Assembly (NCBI GenBank): GCA_036518955.1
Contig: DATDMG010000514.1
Coordinates: 1 to 17,553, forward strand
Reading direction: 5' to 3'
Origin: DATDMG01 sp036518955
GTDB taxonomy: Bacteria; Actinomycetota; Actinomycetes; Actinomycetales; Kineosporiaceae
Length of the DNA stretch: 17,553 nucleotides
The translations under genes were made by a program, and so were the position numbers. Positions 5,787 through 14,713 of the stretch are shown piece by piece; within the stretch, counting starts at the first letter, position 1, and each line of letters begins with the position of its first letter. The notes beneath the pieces were generated by a model. That model saw only the letters and a list, made by a program, of their open reading frames with translations. It was not told where the DNA came from and searched no databases.

Positions 5787-5828
5787 CAGTGAGCCCCAGG
5801 ATCAGCCCATGATCAGAGAGGCGGAGTG

Positions 5829-7679
5829 ATGAGTGCCGAGGCGGACTCGAGGTTTGGTGTGATGAGGGCGGGACCGACCGGACGGTCGGGCCGCCGTGCG
5901 ATGGCGCTGCTGTCCGCGGCGGCCGTTGTCGCACTCGCCGCCTGCTCGGGAGGCGGGTCCGGTGGCACCGGAGCGACGAGTTCGCCCAGCAAGAGCGAGG
6001 GGACGCCGGTCAAGGGCGGCACCCTCAACATGCTCGGCAGCGGCGACGTCGACTACATGGACCCCAACATCACGTACTACACGGCCGGCTACGAGGTCTT
6101 CCGGTTGGTGTCGCGGACGCCGTACACGTATCCCGCGGTGGCCGGCCAGACCGAGAAGTCGGTCCCCGATCTCGCGACCGGCAATCTTGAGACGGGTGCC
6201 GACGGGATGAGCGCCACGTGGCATATCCGTGAGGGCGCGAAGTGGAACACCAGCCCGGCCCGGCAGGTGACGGCCGAGGATGCGATCCGCGGGATCAAGC
6301 GGGCGTGCAACCCGGTGCAGCCGTTCGGCGGTCTGCCGGACTTCGAGACCCTGATCGTGGGGTACCAGGCCTTCTGCGACGGATTCACCAAGGTCAGCAA
6401 GACCTCCGCGGCTGCGGTCAGTGATTACCTCGAGAAGACGCCGGTGAGCGGCCTCAAGGTCGGCGGCGACGACCGGACCGTCCAGATCACGTTGACGCAG
6501 CCCGTTGCGTACCTCCAGGACATGATGACGCTGCAGGCGTTCGCCCCGGCGCCGAAGGAGTACGACGCGTACCTGCCGAACAGCCCGGAGCTGGCGCAGC
6601 ACATCATCGCGGACGGCCCCTACGCGATCACGACCTACACCGCCACCAAGCGCATCGAGCTGGGCCGCAACCCGGCGTGGAACGCGGCGACGGACGACGC
6701 CCGCAAGGCCTACGTCGACAAGATCGTCATCGACGAGACCGTCTCGCAGGAAAGCCAGATGCAACAGCTGCAGACGGCTACCCCGACTGCGGACATGCAG
6801 TTCGACGTCGGGGTGCCGTCGGCCCAGATCCCGGCGTTGGTCGCAGCCAACGACCCGAACTTCACTCTCGGGCCGACGACGTCCTCGAACCCGTTCATCA
6901 CCTTCAACCTGATCTCCCCGAACAACAACAACATCATGGCGAAGAAGGAGTTCCGCCAGGCGTTGATGTACGGCCTGAACCGGACGACGATCATTCAGGC
7001 GACGGGTGGTCCCAAGGTCAACCCGCCGCTGACGCATGTGCTGCCGCCGTCCGTCGTGGGTGGGGAGAAGGACTTCGACCCGTACCCGCACGACGTGAAC
7101 AAGGCCAAGCAACTGCTCGCGCAGGCCGGCTTCCCGAGCGGCGGCACCCTGAAGTTCCTCTACCGCAACGCCTCCCAGGGCTCCAGCAAGACGTTCGCCA
7201 CGGTCCAGCAGGACCTCAAGGAGGTGGGCATCAACGTCGTCGGGGTGCCCTCGCCCAACGCGGACTTCTACACCAAGTACCTGCAGACCCCATCGACGGC
7301 CCAGCGCGGCGTGTGGGACCTGGCCCTGCCGGGTTGGGGAACGGACTGGTACGGCAACGCGGCGGCCTCGTACTTCCTGCCCCTGTTCAGCGGCAAGCCG
7401 AGCTTCCCGCCGGCGGGCAGCAACTGGTTCTACTACGACTCCCCCAACGCGAACGCCCTCATCGCCAAGGCGTCCAAGGCCAAGACGGCCGACGAGGCCA
7501 AGCCGCTGTGGGCCGATGCCGACAAGGCAGTCATGGACGACGCTCCGTTCTTCCCGATCACCAACTCCAAGTGGCCCAACTACAAGGCGACCCAGGTCCA
7601 CAACGCGGTGTTCCTGGATTACCTGCAGAACTACGATCCGGCGAACGTCTGGCTCGACCCCGCCAAGAACGGCGGCTGA
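5829..7679 (+). CDS. ABC transporter peptide-binding lipoprotein (SBP family 5)
   Basis: The product is 616 residues. It is the extracytoplasmic receptor of an Opp/Dpp-type importer. The N-terminus is a lipoprotein signal: RSGRR, a hydrophobic core, then lipobox LAAC with Cys39 as the lipid anchor, followed by a Gly/Ser linker. The mature part follows SBP_bac_5 architecture: KGGTLNMLGSGDVDYMDPN, VPDLATG, WHIREGAKW, AEDAIRGIKR, then FRQALMYGLNR and VNKAKQLLAQAGFP in the second lobe. It is longer than the usual 500-550 residues. Two further cysteines (RACNP, AFCDG) could form a disulfide. The ATG at 5829 is favoured (GAGG 7 bases upstream); the GTG at 5826 is an alternative. It is the first gene of the uptake operon. 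The substrate is inferred as peptides and could be another solute of this family. Confidence 0.93.
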   Translation: MSAEADSRFGVMRAGPTGRSGRRAMALLSAAAVVALAACSGGGSGGTGATSSPSKSEGTPVKGGTLNMLGSGDVDYMDPNITYYTAGYEVFRLVSRTPYTYPAVAGQTEKSVPDLATGNLETGADGMSATWHIREGAKWNTSPARQVTAEDAIRGIKRACNPVQPFGGLPDFETLIVGYQAFCDGFTKVSKTSAAAVSDYLEKTPVSGLKVGGDDRTVQITLTQPVAYLQDMMTLQAFAPAPKEYDAYLPNSPELAQHIIADGPYAITTYTATKRIELGRNPAWNAATDDARKAYVDKIVIDETVSQESQMQQLQTATPTADMQFDVGVPSAQIPALVAANDPNFTLGPTTSSNPFITFNLISPNNNNIMAKKEFRQALMYGLNRTTIIQATGGPKVNPPLTHVLPPSVVGGEKDFDPYPHDVNKAKQLLAQAGFPSGGTLKFLYRNASQGSSKTFATVQQDLKEVGINVVGVPSPNADFYTKYLQTPSTAQRGVWDLALPGWGTDWYGNAAASYFLPLFSGKPSFPPAGSNWFYYDSPNANALIAKASKAKTADEAKPLWADADKAVMDDAPFFPITNSKWPNYKATQVHNAVFLDYLQNYDPANVWLDPAKNGG

Positions 7680-7685
7680 CCTGAC

Positions 7686-8786
7686 GTGGAGCTGCTGGAG
7701 GTACGGGACCTCCACGTCTCCTTCCCGACCCCGGACGGCCTGGTGCAGGCCGTCCGGGGCGTGGACTTCACCGTCCGCGCAGGGACCACCCTGAGCATCG
7801 TGGGGGAGTCCGGGTCGGGCAAGAGCGTGGCGACCCAGACGATCACCGGACTCACCCGCGGCGCCAGGGTCACCGGCGAGGCGCGCTTCGACGGCGACGA
7901 CCTGCTGAAGATGGACGGCGAGGCGCTGCGCCGCATCCGGGGCAAGCAGATCGGGATGATCTTCCAGGACCCGCTGTCGAGCCTGCATCCGTACTACACG
8001 GTCGGCTGGCAGATCGCGGAACTGATCCGCGAGCACGAGAACGGCACCTCCAAGGCCCAGGCGCGGGCGCGGGCGGTCGACCTGCTGAAGCTCGTGGGCA
8101 TCCCGTACGCCGAGCGCCGGGTCGACGACTACCCGCACCAGTTCTCCGGCGGCATGCGGCAGCGGGCGATGATCGCGATGGCGATGGCGATGAACCCTCG
8201 CCTGCTCATCGCCGACGAGCCCACGACCGCCCTCGACGTGACCGTGCAGGCACAGGTGCTTCGGGTGATGCGCCGGCTCCAGGTGGAGTTCGGCACCGCC
8301 ATCATTCTGATCACGCACGACCTCGGGGTGGTGGCGGACCTGTCGGACGACGTCGTGGTCATGTACGCCGGGCGGCCGATGGAGAAGGCCGACCGCCGCG
8401 AGATCTTCTATTCCCGGCACCATCCTTACACCGAGGGTTTGCTGCAGTCGATCCCGGTCCCCGGACACCGGGTGCGGCTCACCCCGATCTCCGGGCAGCC
8501 GCCGAGTCTGGTGACCCCGCCGCCGGCCTGCCCGTTCCACCCGCGCTGTCCCTACGCGTTCGACCGATGCCACCAGGAGACGCCGCCGCTGCGGCCGGTG
8601 AACATGTCCCCCACCCATCTGTCCGCCTGCTGGCTGCCCCTCGATCCCGACGGGCGGGTACAGGCGCGGGACGAACTGCACCGTCGCCGTTCCGGTTCGA
8701 CCGGCGAGGGTGCGCGGACGGACGCCACGTCGGTGACGGCGGCGCCCTCCCGGACGGCGACCTCCCAGCCATCGGCGGGTGCGTGA
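7686..8786 (+). CDS. Peptide ABC transporter ATPase, DppD/OppD-like
   Basis: The product is 366 residues. It is one of two ATPases powering the importer. Seen: Walker A GESGSGKS (40-47), Q-loop Gln94 in MIFQDP, signature FSGGMRQR (153-160), Walker B LLIADEP (173-179) and H-loop His211. The C-terminal oligopeptide-transporter extension carries HHPYTEGLL and four cysteines (282, 288, 295, 315) in the CPFHPRCPYAFDRC and HLSACW stretches; related importers have been reported to bind an iron-sulfur cluster in this region. The last about 45 residues are a Ser/Thr/Arg-rich tail beyond the family's usual end. The GTG start lies 6 bases after the previous stop, with no strong Shine-Dalgarno. Confidence 0.95.
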   Translation: MELLEVRDLHVSFPTPDGLVQAVRGVDFTVRAGTTLSIVGESGSGKSVATQTITGLTRGARVTGEARFDGDDLLKMDGEALRRIRGKQIGMIFQDPLSSLHPYYTVGWQIAELIREHENGTSKAQARARAVDLLKLVGIPYAERRVDDYPHQFSGGMRQRAMIAMAMAMNPRLLIADEPTTALDVTVQAQVLRVMRRLQVEFGTAIILITHDLGVVADLSDDVVVMYAGRPMEKADRREIFYSRHHPYTEGLLQSIPVPGHRVRLTPISGQPPSLVTPPPACPFHPRCPYAFDRCHQETPPLRPVNMSPTHLSACWLPLDPDGRVQARDELHRRRSGSTGEGARTDATSVTAAPSRTATSQPSAGA

Positions 8787-9880
8787 TGAGCGCGCGGATT
8801 CCGATCACCACCGACTCCCGCCGCGAGCCGTCGGGGGAGGTGCTGTTGCGGGCCCGCGACGTGGTGAAGCACTTTCCCGTCGGCGGCCGCTCCCTGCGGG
8901 GCATGCCCCGGGACATGGTTCACGCGGTCGACGGGGTGTCCCTCGACATCTACCGCGGTGAGACGGTCGGCGTGGTGGGGGAGACCGGCTGCGGCAAGTC
9001 GACCCTGGCCCGGTGCCTGACCCGGCTGTACGACCTGACCTCCGGCACGCTGGAGTTCGAGGGCCAGGACATCTCGACGCTGAGCCGGCGCGAGATGCGG
9101 CCCTTCCGGCGGCACATGCAGATGATCTTCCAGGACCCGTACGGCTCGCTGAACCCCCGGCGCCGGGTCGGTTCGATCATCGGTGAGCCGTTCGCCGTCC
9201 ACGGGCTGGCGGACGGCGCGGACCGCAAGCGCCGGGTCCAGCAGTTGATGGAGCTCGTCGGCCTCAACCCGGAGCACTACAACCGGTTCCCGGCCGAGTT
9301 CTCGGGCGGTCAGCGGCAACGCATCGGGGTCGCTCGGGCGCTGGCCCTGCGGCCCAAGCTGATCGTCTGCGACGAGCCGGTCTCCGCCCTGGACGTCTCC
9401 ATCCAGGCGCAGATCATCAACCTGCTCAGCGACCTGCAGGCCGAGTTCAACCTGACCTATCTGTTCATCGCGCACGACCTGTCGGTCGTCCAGCAGGTGA
9501 GCAATCGGGTGATGGTGATGTACCTGGGGTCGGTGGTCGAGGTGGCACCGGCGGACCCGCTCTACGCCACGCCGCGGCACCCGTACTCCGCCGCGTTGCT
9601 GTCGGCCGCGCCGGTCGCCGACCCCGACCTGGCCGAGTCCCGGGAACGCGTCGTCCTGATGGGCGACCCGCCGTCACCGGTCCACCCGCCCAGCGGCTGC
9701 CGCTTCCATCCCCGTTGCCCCAAGGCTCTCCCGGACTGCTCGGAGATGGACCCGGTGCTCGAGCCACGGCTCGGTGACGGGCCGGAGCACCTGGCGGCCT
9801 GCCACCACCCGCTCGCCGACGACGAGCGCCTGCCCGTCGGTGGCGCCGTCGAGGCTGGAATCCCCGAGGAGGAGTCGTGA
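8786..9880 (+). CDS. Peptide ABC transporter ATPase, DppF/OppF-like
   Basis: The product is 364 residues. Seen: Walker A GETGCGKS (65-72), Q-loop Gln116 in MIFQDPYGSLNPR, signature FSGGQRQR (172-179), Walker B LIVCDEP (192-198) and H-loop His230. The N-terminal HFPVGG...VHAVDGVSLDI stretch is typical of the F subunit. The C-terminus again has four cysteines (305, 311, 318, 339) in CRFHPRCPKALPDC and HLAACH. The ATG overlaps the previous stop by one base (TGATG); an in-frame GTG three bases earlier is an alternative start. It pairs with the preceding ATPase as the heterodimer typical of this transporter class. Confidence 0.95.
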   Translation: MSARIPITTDSRREPSGEVLLRARDVVKHFPVGGRSLRGMPRDMVHAVDGVSLDIYRGETVGVVGETGCGKSTLARCLTRLYDLTSGTLEFEGQDISTLSRREMRPFRRHMQMIFQDPYGSLNPRRRVGSIIGEPFAVHGLADGADRKRRVQQLMELVGLNPEHYNRFPAEFSGGQRQRIGVARALALRPKLIVCDEPVSALDVSIQAQIINLLSDLQAEFNLTYLFIAHDLSVVQQVSNRVMVMYLGSVVEVAPADPLYATPRHPYSAALLSAAPVADPDLAESRERVVLMGDPPSPVHPPSGCRFHPRCPKALPDCSEMDPVLEPRLGDGPEHLAACHHPLADDERLPVGGAVEAGIPEEES

Positions 9881-10833
9881 CTCAGGCTGATCTCGCGGTG
9901 GCGGCGTCCGAGCCGGGCCCGGGCGTCGCGGTCGCGGTGCCGGCGATCGCGGGCCGCAGCCCGTGGCGGCTGGCGTGGGAGCGATTGCGCCGCGACCGGG
10001 TGGCGATGGTGTCGCTGGTCGTCATCGTCCTGATCTTCGCATCGGCGATCGCCGCGCCGTTGGTCGCGGACCTCACCGGGCACCCACCGGACGCCCAGTT
10101 CCGGGAGACCGGGTTGACCCCGGACGGACTGCCCAAGGAGCCTTCGGCGGAGTTCTGGTTCGGTACCGACGACCTCGGTCGGGACATCCTGGTGCGGATC
10201 GCCTACGGCGCCCGGATCTCGCTGCTGGTGGGCGTCGTCGCGACGGTGCTGACGATCGTCGTCGGAGTGATCGTCGGCCTGGCCGCCGGCTACTACGGCG
10301 GGATCATCGACACCGTCCTGGCACGGGCGGTGGACGTCGTCCTGTCGTTCCCGTTCCTGCTGTTCGCGATCTCCCTGGTCTCGGTCACCGGGCCCAGTCT
10401 GTGGGTCGCCATCATCGTGATCTCGATGTTCTCCTGGGCATCGGTGGCCCGGATCGTGCGCGGTCAGGTGCTGTCGATCCGGGAGAAGGAGTACGTCGAG
10501 GCGGCCCGGTCCCTCGGTTCGAGCGACGCCCGGATCATGCTGTTCGACGTCCTGCCGAACGTGCTGGCCCCGGTGATCGTCTACAGCACGTTGCTGATCC
10601 CGATCGTCATCGTCACGGAGTCCACGTTGTCGTTCCTGGGTCTCGGAGTACCGCCGCCGACCCCCACCTGGGGCGGAATGCTGGACGAGTCCACGGCGTA
10701 CTACCGGCAGGCCTGGTGGTTCGTGGTGTTCCCGGGGGCGGCCCTGCTCATCACCACGCTGGCCTTCAACCTGTTCGGTGACGGTGTGCGGGACGCGTTC
10801 GACCCGCGCAGCGACCGGCTGACGGCGGGCTGA
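9877..10833 (+). CDS. Peptide ABC transporter permease, DppC/OppC-like
   Basis: The product is 318 residues and is an inner-membrane channel subunit. The N-terminus is cytoplasmic (about 45 residues), then a first membrane helix (MVSLVVIVLIFASAIAAPLV), the periplasmic FGTDDLGRDILVRIAYGARISL motif that marks C-type subunits, and five more helices. The EAA loop that contacts the ATPases is at EYVEAARSLGSSDARIMLFDVLPN. The GTG start overlaps the previous stop by four bases (GTGA), with GAGGAGGAG (9866-9874) as a strong ribosome site. Confidence 0.95.
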   Translation: MTQADLAVAASEPGPGVAVAVPAIAGRSPWRLAWERLRRDRVAMVSLVVIVLIFASAIAAPLVADLTGHPPDAQFRETGLTPDGLPKEPSAEFWFGTDDLGRDILVRIAYGARISLLVGVVATVLTIVVGVIVGLAAGYYGGIIDTVLARAVDVVLSFPFLLFAISLVSVTGPSLWVAIIVISMFSWASVARIVRGQVLSIREKEYVEAARSLGSSDARIMLFDVLPNVLAPVIVYSTLLIPIVIVTESTLSFLGLGVPPPTPTWGGMLDESTAYYRQAWWFVVFPGAALLITTLAFNLFGDGVRDAFDPRSDRLTAG

Positions 10834-10836
10834 GCC

Positions 10837-11796
10837 GTGCTCGCCTTCCTGACCCGGCGCATCCTGATCGGCGCGTTCGTGCTCTGGTTGATCACGATGT
10901 TGGTGTTCGCCATCTTCTTCCTGGCGCCCTCGAACGTCGCCCGCACCCTGGCCGGGCGGATGGCGACGCCGGAGACGGTGGCGCTCATCCAGCACCGACT
11001 CGGGCTCGACCTGCCGATCTGGCAGCAGTACCTGAAGTTCCTCGGCAACGCTCTGCACGGCGACCTGGGGTACGACTACTACCACAGTCTGCCGGTCACC
11101 TCGATCATCGCGGACGCGTTCCCCAAGACCGCGTCCCTGGCCATCGGCGCGGCCGTGATCTGGCTCGTGATGGGAGTCTTCAACGGCGTCGTGTCGGCGG
11201 TGCGGCCGCGCAGCTGGGCGGACCGGGGGCTCACCGCGTTCGCGCTGTTCTTCTACTCCATGCCGACCTTCCTGCTGGGCCTGCTGGCGCTGTACTTCCT
11301 GTACTTCCGCCTCACCGTCGCGGGTCTGCCGTTGTTCCCGCCGGGCGGCTACGTGCCGATCACCCAGAACCCGGCGGAGTGGGCCCGTAGCCTGATCCTC
11401 CCGTGGTTCACGCTGGCCCTGGTGTCGGCGGCGACGTACACCCGGCTCACCCGCGCCTCCATGCTCGAGGTGCTCGGGGAGGACTACGTGCGGACGGCGC
11501 GCTCCAAGGGGATCAGCGAGCGGCGGGTCGTGTACCGACACGGCCTCCGCGCAGCGCTCACCCCGGTGGTGACACAGTTCGGCATCGACCTCGGCACGCT
11601 CATCGGCGGTGCCGTCGTGACCGAGACCGTCTTCAGCATCGACGGGCTCGGCCGGGAGGCGGTGACCGCGATCAATCAGCAGGACCTGCCGGTCATCATC
11701 GGGATCGTCCTGGTCGCGTCGTTCGTGGTCATCCTGGCGAACATCCTGGTCGACCTGGCCTACGCCTGGCTGGACCCCCGGGTCAGGCTGGACTGA
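10837..11796 (+). CDS. Peptide ABC transporter permease, DppB/OppB-like
   Basis: The product is 319 residues. The N-terminus FLTRRILIGAFVLWLITMLVF, followed by a long extracellular loop (RLGLDLPIWQQYLKFLGNALHGDLG), is characteristic of B-type subunits, with about six membrane helices. The EAA loop is DYVRTARSKGISERRVVYRHGLR, followed by the usual LTPVVTQFGIDLGTLIGGAVVTETVF. The GTG lies 3 bases after the previous stop. Having C before B, both after the ATPases, is the reverse of the textbook A-B-C-D-F layout. Confidence 0.95.
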   Translation: MLAFLTRRILIGAFVLWLITMLVFAIFFLAPSNVARTLAGRMATPETVALIQHRLGLDLPIWQQYLKFLGNALHGDLGYDYYHSLPVTSIIADAFPKTASLAIGAAVIWLVMGVFNGVVSAVRPRSWADRGLTAFALFFYSMPTFLLGLLALYFLYFRLTVAGLPLFPPGGYVPITQNPAEWARSLILPWFTLALVSAATYTRLTRASMLEVLGEDYVRTARSKGISERRVVYRHGLRAALTPVVTQFGIDLGTLIGGAVVTETVFSIDGLGREAVTAINQQDLPVIIGIVLVASFVVILANILVDLAYAWLDPRVRLD

Positions 11797-11813
11797 CCGG
11801 CGAACGGCCGGCG

Positions 11814-13139
11814 GTGACCTCGCCGCCCGAGCCCCTGGCCCGCCGGCTGGGGACGCTCGACGCGGTCGTCATCGGCCTCGGCTCGATGATCGGCGCAGGG
11901 GTGTTCGGCGTCTTCGCGCCGGCCGCCCGAGCAGCCGGCGGGGGCCTGCTGCTCGGGCTCGTCCTGGCCGCGGCGATCGCGTACCTGAACGCGATGGCGT
12001 CGGCGCAGCTGGCTGCGGTGTACCCGACGTCGGGCGGGACGTACGTGTACGGCCGGGAGCGGCTGGGCCCCTGGTGGGGGTTCCTCGCCGGTTGGGGCTT
12101 CGTGGTCGGCAAGGCCGCCTCGTGCGCCGCCATGGCGCTGACGTTCGCGGCGTACGCCGTCCCGGGACCGTGGTGGCTGCAGCGGGCCGCGGGCGTGGCC
12201 GCCGTCCTGGTCCTCACAGCGGTGAACTACCGCGGTGTGACCCGGACGGCGCTGCTGACCCGGCTCCTGGTGGCGTGCAGCCTGACCGCCCTGGCGGTCA
12301 CCGTCGTCGCGATCGCGGTCGGGGGCCGGGCGACGGCGGCGGACCTCGGTGGGCCGGCCGCCGCCGGCGGCGGCCATGGCCCGGCGGGCGTGCTGCAGTC
12401 CGCGGGCCTGCTGTTCTTCGCGTTCGCCGGTTACGCCCGGATCGCCACGATGGGAGAGGAGGTCCGGGATCCGGAGCGCACCGTGCCGCGTGCGATCACC
12501 ATCGCGCTCGCCGGCGCGGTCGTGGTCTATGCCGTGGTCGGGGTGGCCGCCCTGCGGGCAGCCGGGCCGGAACGACTCGCCTCGGCCACCGCGCCCCTCG
12601 CGGACGCCGTCCGCGCGGCCGGAGCGCCCTGGGCCCAGCCCGTGGTCCGGATCGGGGCGGCGGTGGCGAGCCTGGGTGCGTTGCTCGCCCTGATCGCCGG
12701 GATCGGCCGGACCACGTTGGCGATGGCCCGCGAGCGTGATCTCCCGGGAGGGCTCGCGGCGGTGCACCCCCGCTTCCGGGTGCCGCACCGTGCCGAGGTC
12801 GCGGCCGCCGTCCTCGTGATCATTCTGGTAGCTGCGGTCGACCTGCGGGGCGCGATCGGCTTCTCGTCGTTCGGGGTCCTCGTCTACTACGCGGTCGCGA
12901 ACGCCAGCGCCGTCACCCTGCCCGCGGGGCAGCGGCTGGTGCCGCGGGCGTTGAACGTCGCCGGGGGGCTGGGCTGCCTGGTCCTGGTCGCCACCCTGCC
13001 GGTGAACGCGGTCGTCGGCGGAGTCGCGATGTTCGCGATCGGGGCCGCCGGCCGCTGGGTCGCCCGTCACCGATCCTTGATCCTCCGGTCAGCGGCAGCC
13101 GGGGACGGCGACGGGTCGCCCGGGAGGCCAGGCCCCTGA
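11814..13139 (+). CDS. APC-superfamily amino-acid permease
   Basis: The product is 441 residues with about 12 hydrophobic segments and a short cytoplasmic N-terminus. The first helix carries GSMIGAGVF (23-31), the unwound TM1 substrate-binding motif of the amino acid-polyamine-organocation superfamily, and YPTSGGTYVYGRERLGPWWGFLAGW follows as in that family. The helix around FFAFAGYARIATMGEEVRDPERTVPRAI matches the TM6 region and following loop, with Glu in EEVRDPERTVP conserved. The GTG start at 11814 is 17 bases after the permease stop; no strong Shine-Dalgarno is present. Its place at the end of the peptide importer operon suggests joint uptake, or exchange, of amino acids. The exact substrate cannot be told. 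Confidence 0.9.
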   Translation: MTSPPEPLARRLGTLDAVVIGLGSMIGAGVFGVFAPAARAAGGGLLLGLVLAAAIAYLNAMASAQLAAVYPTSGGTYVYGRERLGPWWGFLAGWGFVVGKAASCAAMALTFAAYAVPGPWWLQRAAGVAAVLVLTAVNYRGVTRTALLTRLLVACSLTALAVTVVAIAVGGRATAADLGGPAAAGGGHGPAGVLQSAGLLFFAFAGYARIATMGEEVRDPERTVPRAITIALAGAVVVYAVVGVAALRAAGPERLASATAPLADAVRAAGAPWAQPVVRIGAAVASLGALLALIAGIGRTTLAMARERDLPGGLAAVHPRFRVPHRAEVAAAVLVIILVAAVDLRGAIGFSSFGVLVYYAVANASAVTLPAGQRLVPRALNVAGGLGCLVLVATLPVNAVVGGVAMFAIGAAGRWVARHRSLILRSAAAGDGDGSPGRPGP

Positions 13140-13187
13140 TCCGGGAGCCATCAGTCGGCCGGCGGTCGGCGGACGCGCCCGACTCGA

Positions 13188-14540
13188 TCACGACGGCAGG
13201 CGCGCGGGCGCCGCCTGAGGGGTTCGAGGGGCTCCCGGCGCCGCCTGGCCCGACGCCGTCCGCAGCGGGCGCTCCACGAACGGCGTCAACGGATTGCCCA
13301 CGTAGATCTGGCGCGGGCGGTAGATGCGCGTCTCGGGATCGTCATGGATCTCCTTCCAGTTCGCGATCCACCCCGGCATGCGGCCGATCGCGAACATCAC
13401 GGTGAACATCTCCACCGGGATGCCGAGCGCGCGCAGGATGATCCCGCTGTAGAAGTCCACGTTCGGGTAGAGCTTGCGCTCCACGAAGTAGTCGTCCGCC
13501 AGGGCCGCGTCGGCGAGTTCGACGGCGATGTCGAGCAGCGGGTCGCTGCGGTTGAGCTGCCGCAGCAGCGTGTCGGCCGCCTCCTTGAGGATCTTCGAAC
13601 GCGGGTCGAAGTTGCGGTAGACGCGGTGCCCGAAGCCCATCAGCTTGAGGCGCTGGTCCTTGTTCTTCACCCGTCGCACGTACTCGGCGACGTCCATCCC
13701 GGAGTTCTGGATCAGCTTCAGCATCTCGATGACTGCGACGTTCGCGCCGCCGTGCAGGGGACCCCAGAGAGCGCACACGCCGGCCGCGCAGCTGGCGAAC
13801 ATGTTCGCCTTGCTGGACGCCACCATCCTGACGGTGCTCGTCGAGCAGTTCTGCTCGTGATCGGCGTGCAACAGCAGGAAGAGGTTGAGCGCGCGGGAGG
13901 CCTCGGGCGAGGGCTCGTACTCCTTGAACGGCAGGGAGAACATCATGTGCAGGAAATTCTGCGCGTACTTGTAGTCGTACCGCGGGTACACCAGCGGCTC
14001 CTGCACGGACGCCTTGTGGCTCGCGGCCGCGATCGTGCGGACCTTCGACATCAGCCGGGCGGCGGCCTGCTCCACCCCCGCGTCGTCCGTGATCTCACCC
14101 TGCGGCTCGTGGCAGCTCAGCGTGTTGATCATTGCGGACAGGATGGCCATCGGATGGGCGCTGGGCGGGAAGGCGTCGAAGTGCTTGAGCATGCTGTTCG
14201 GCAGCCGCGAGTTCTCGGTCAGCAGGTCGCTGAACCGGTCGCGGTCTGCCGGCGTGGGGAGTCGACCGAAGATCACGTGCCAGGCGGTCTCCACGAAGGA
14301 GCTGTGAGCGGCGAATTCCTCGATCGGGATCCCGTGGTAGCGCAGGATCCCCCGCTCGCCGTCGATGTAGGTCACCGCGGACCGGCACGATCCGGTGTTG
14401 CTGTACCCGTCGTCCAGGGTGATGTACCCGGTGCGGTCCCGCAGGCGGCTGATGTCGATGGCCAGTTCGTGCTCGCTCCCCTCCACCACCGGTAGGTCGT
14501 ACTGCTGGCCGTCCAGCTCGATGCGACAGGTGCGGTTCAT
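13188..14540 (-). CDS. gltA: Citrate synthase, hexameric GltA type
   Basis: The product is 450 residues. It condenses oxaloacetate and acetyl-CoA to citrate, the entry step of the TCA cycle, in the cytoplasm. Catalytic and substrate residues fall almost exactly at E. coli GltA positions: His228 in LHADHEQN, His263 in WGPLHGGAN, His305 in MGFGHRVYRNFDPR and Asp362 in NVDFYSGI. The N-terminal beta-rich domain (TYIDGERGILRYHG) is present, as expected for type II enzymes. The ATG at 14540 is set by AGGGGAG 8 bases upstream. The C-terminus has about 25 extra Ala/Pro-rich residues beyond the usual PRQIY-VG end. It is monocistronic, convergent with the permease gene (48-base gap) and divergent from the thioesterase gene. 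Confidence 0.97.
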   Translation of the reverse strand: MNRTCRIELDGQQYDLPVVEGSEHELAIDISRLRDRTGYITLDDGYSNTGSCRSAVTYIDGERGILRYHGIPIEEFAAHSSFVETAWHVIFGRLPTPADRDRFSDLLTENSRLPNSMLKHFDAFPPSAHPMAILSAMINTLSCHEPQGEITDDAGVEQAAARLMSKVRTIAAASHKASVQEPLVYPRYDYKYAQNFLHMMFSLPFKEYEPSPEASRALNLFLLLHADHEQNCSTSTVRMVASSKANMFASCAAGVCALWGPLHGGANVAVIEMLKLIQNSGMDVAEYVRRVKNKDQRLKLMGFGHRVYRNFDPRSKILKEAADTLLRQLNRSDPLLDIAVELADAALADDYFVERKLYPNVDFYSGIILRALGIPVEMFTVMFAIGRMPGWIANWKEIHDDPETRIYRPRQIYVGNPLTPFVERPLRTASGQAAPGAPRTPQAAPARLPS

Positions 14541-14701
14541 CCTTCGGGCTCCCCTCGTGAGACGCGGGCGGGCGGTAGGTGCGGCCGCCCGGACGGAGAC
14601 AGGAGAACGACAGGGCTTCCGGCCGGCCGATCCGTGGAGCAGGTCTACCCGCGTGCTCCGCCGATGTCGAGCGACCAGAGTCACCCGTTGCCCGGTGCGG
14701 T

Positions 14702-14707
14702 TACCCT
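14702..14707 (+). promoter_or_regulatory. Candidate -10 element for a leaderless thioesterase mRNA
   Basis: TACCCT fits the actinobacterial TANNNT -10 pattern and ends 6 bases before the GTG at 14714, which would put the transcript start at the start codon. No clear -35 element is visible at the usual distance, and no Shine-Dalgarno precedes the GTG. Confidence 0.35.
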
Positions 14708-14713
14708 GACCTG

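Larger units (their letters stand above)
5441..5828. other. Divergent regulatory region
   Basis: These 388 bases separate the minus-strand polymerase gene from the plus-strand peptide-uptake operon. I see no credible coding sequence; the open frames on both strands are short Arg/Pro/Ser-rich readings. The region holds two related GTRAC-n6-GTRAC motifs (5541-5556 and 5719-5734) and a palindrome at 5768-5786. No clear -35/-10 pair was found by eye. Confidence 0.5.

Noticed and set aside
5802..8681. Very long minus-strand open frame opposite the peptide importer genes
   Set aside because: It is the mirror of strongly G/C-biased plus-strand codons; the translation is rich in Arg, Val and His without any domain, while the plus strand encodes clear transporter proteins.
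9562..11541. Long minus-strand open frame opposite the ATPase and permease genes
   Set aside because: Repetitive Arg/Gln/Asp/His-rich translation, opposite unmistakable ABC transporter genes.
13140..13187. Terminator between the APC permease and citrate synthase genes
   Set aside because: I looked for a hairpin in this convergent gap and found only short GC-rich matches that do not form a convincing stem.
14579..14713. N-terminal extension of the thioesterase
   Set aside because: The extra 45 residues are Arg/Pro/Gly-rich, unlike the family, and include the probable promoter and the citrate synthase upstream region.
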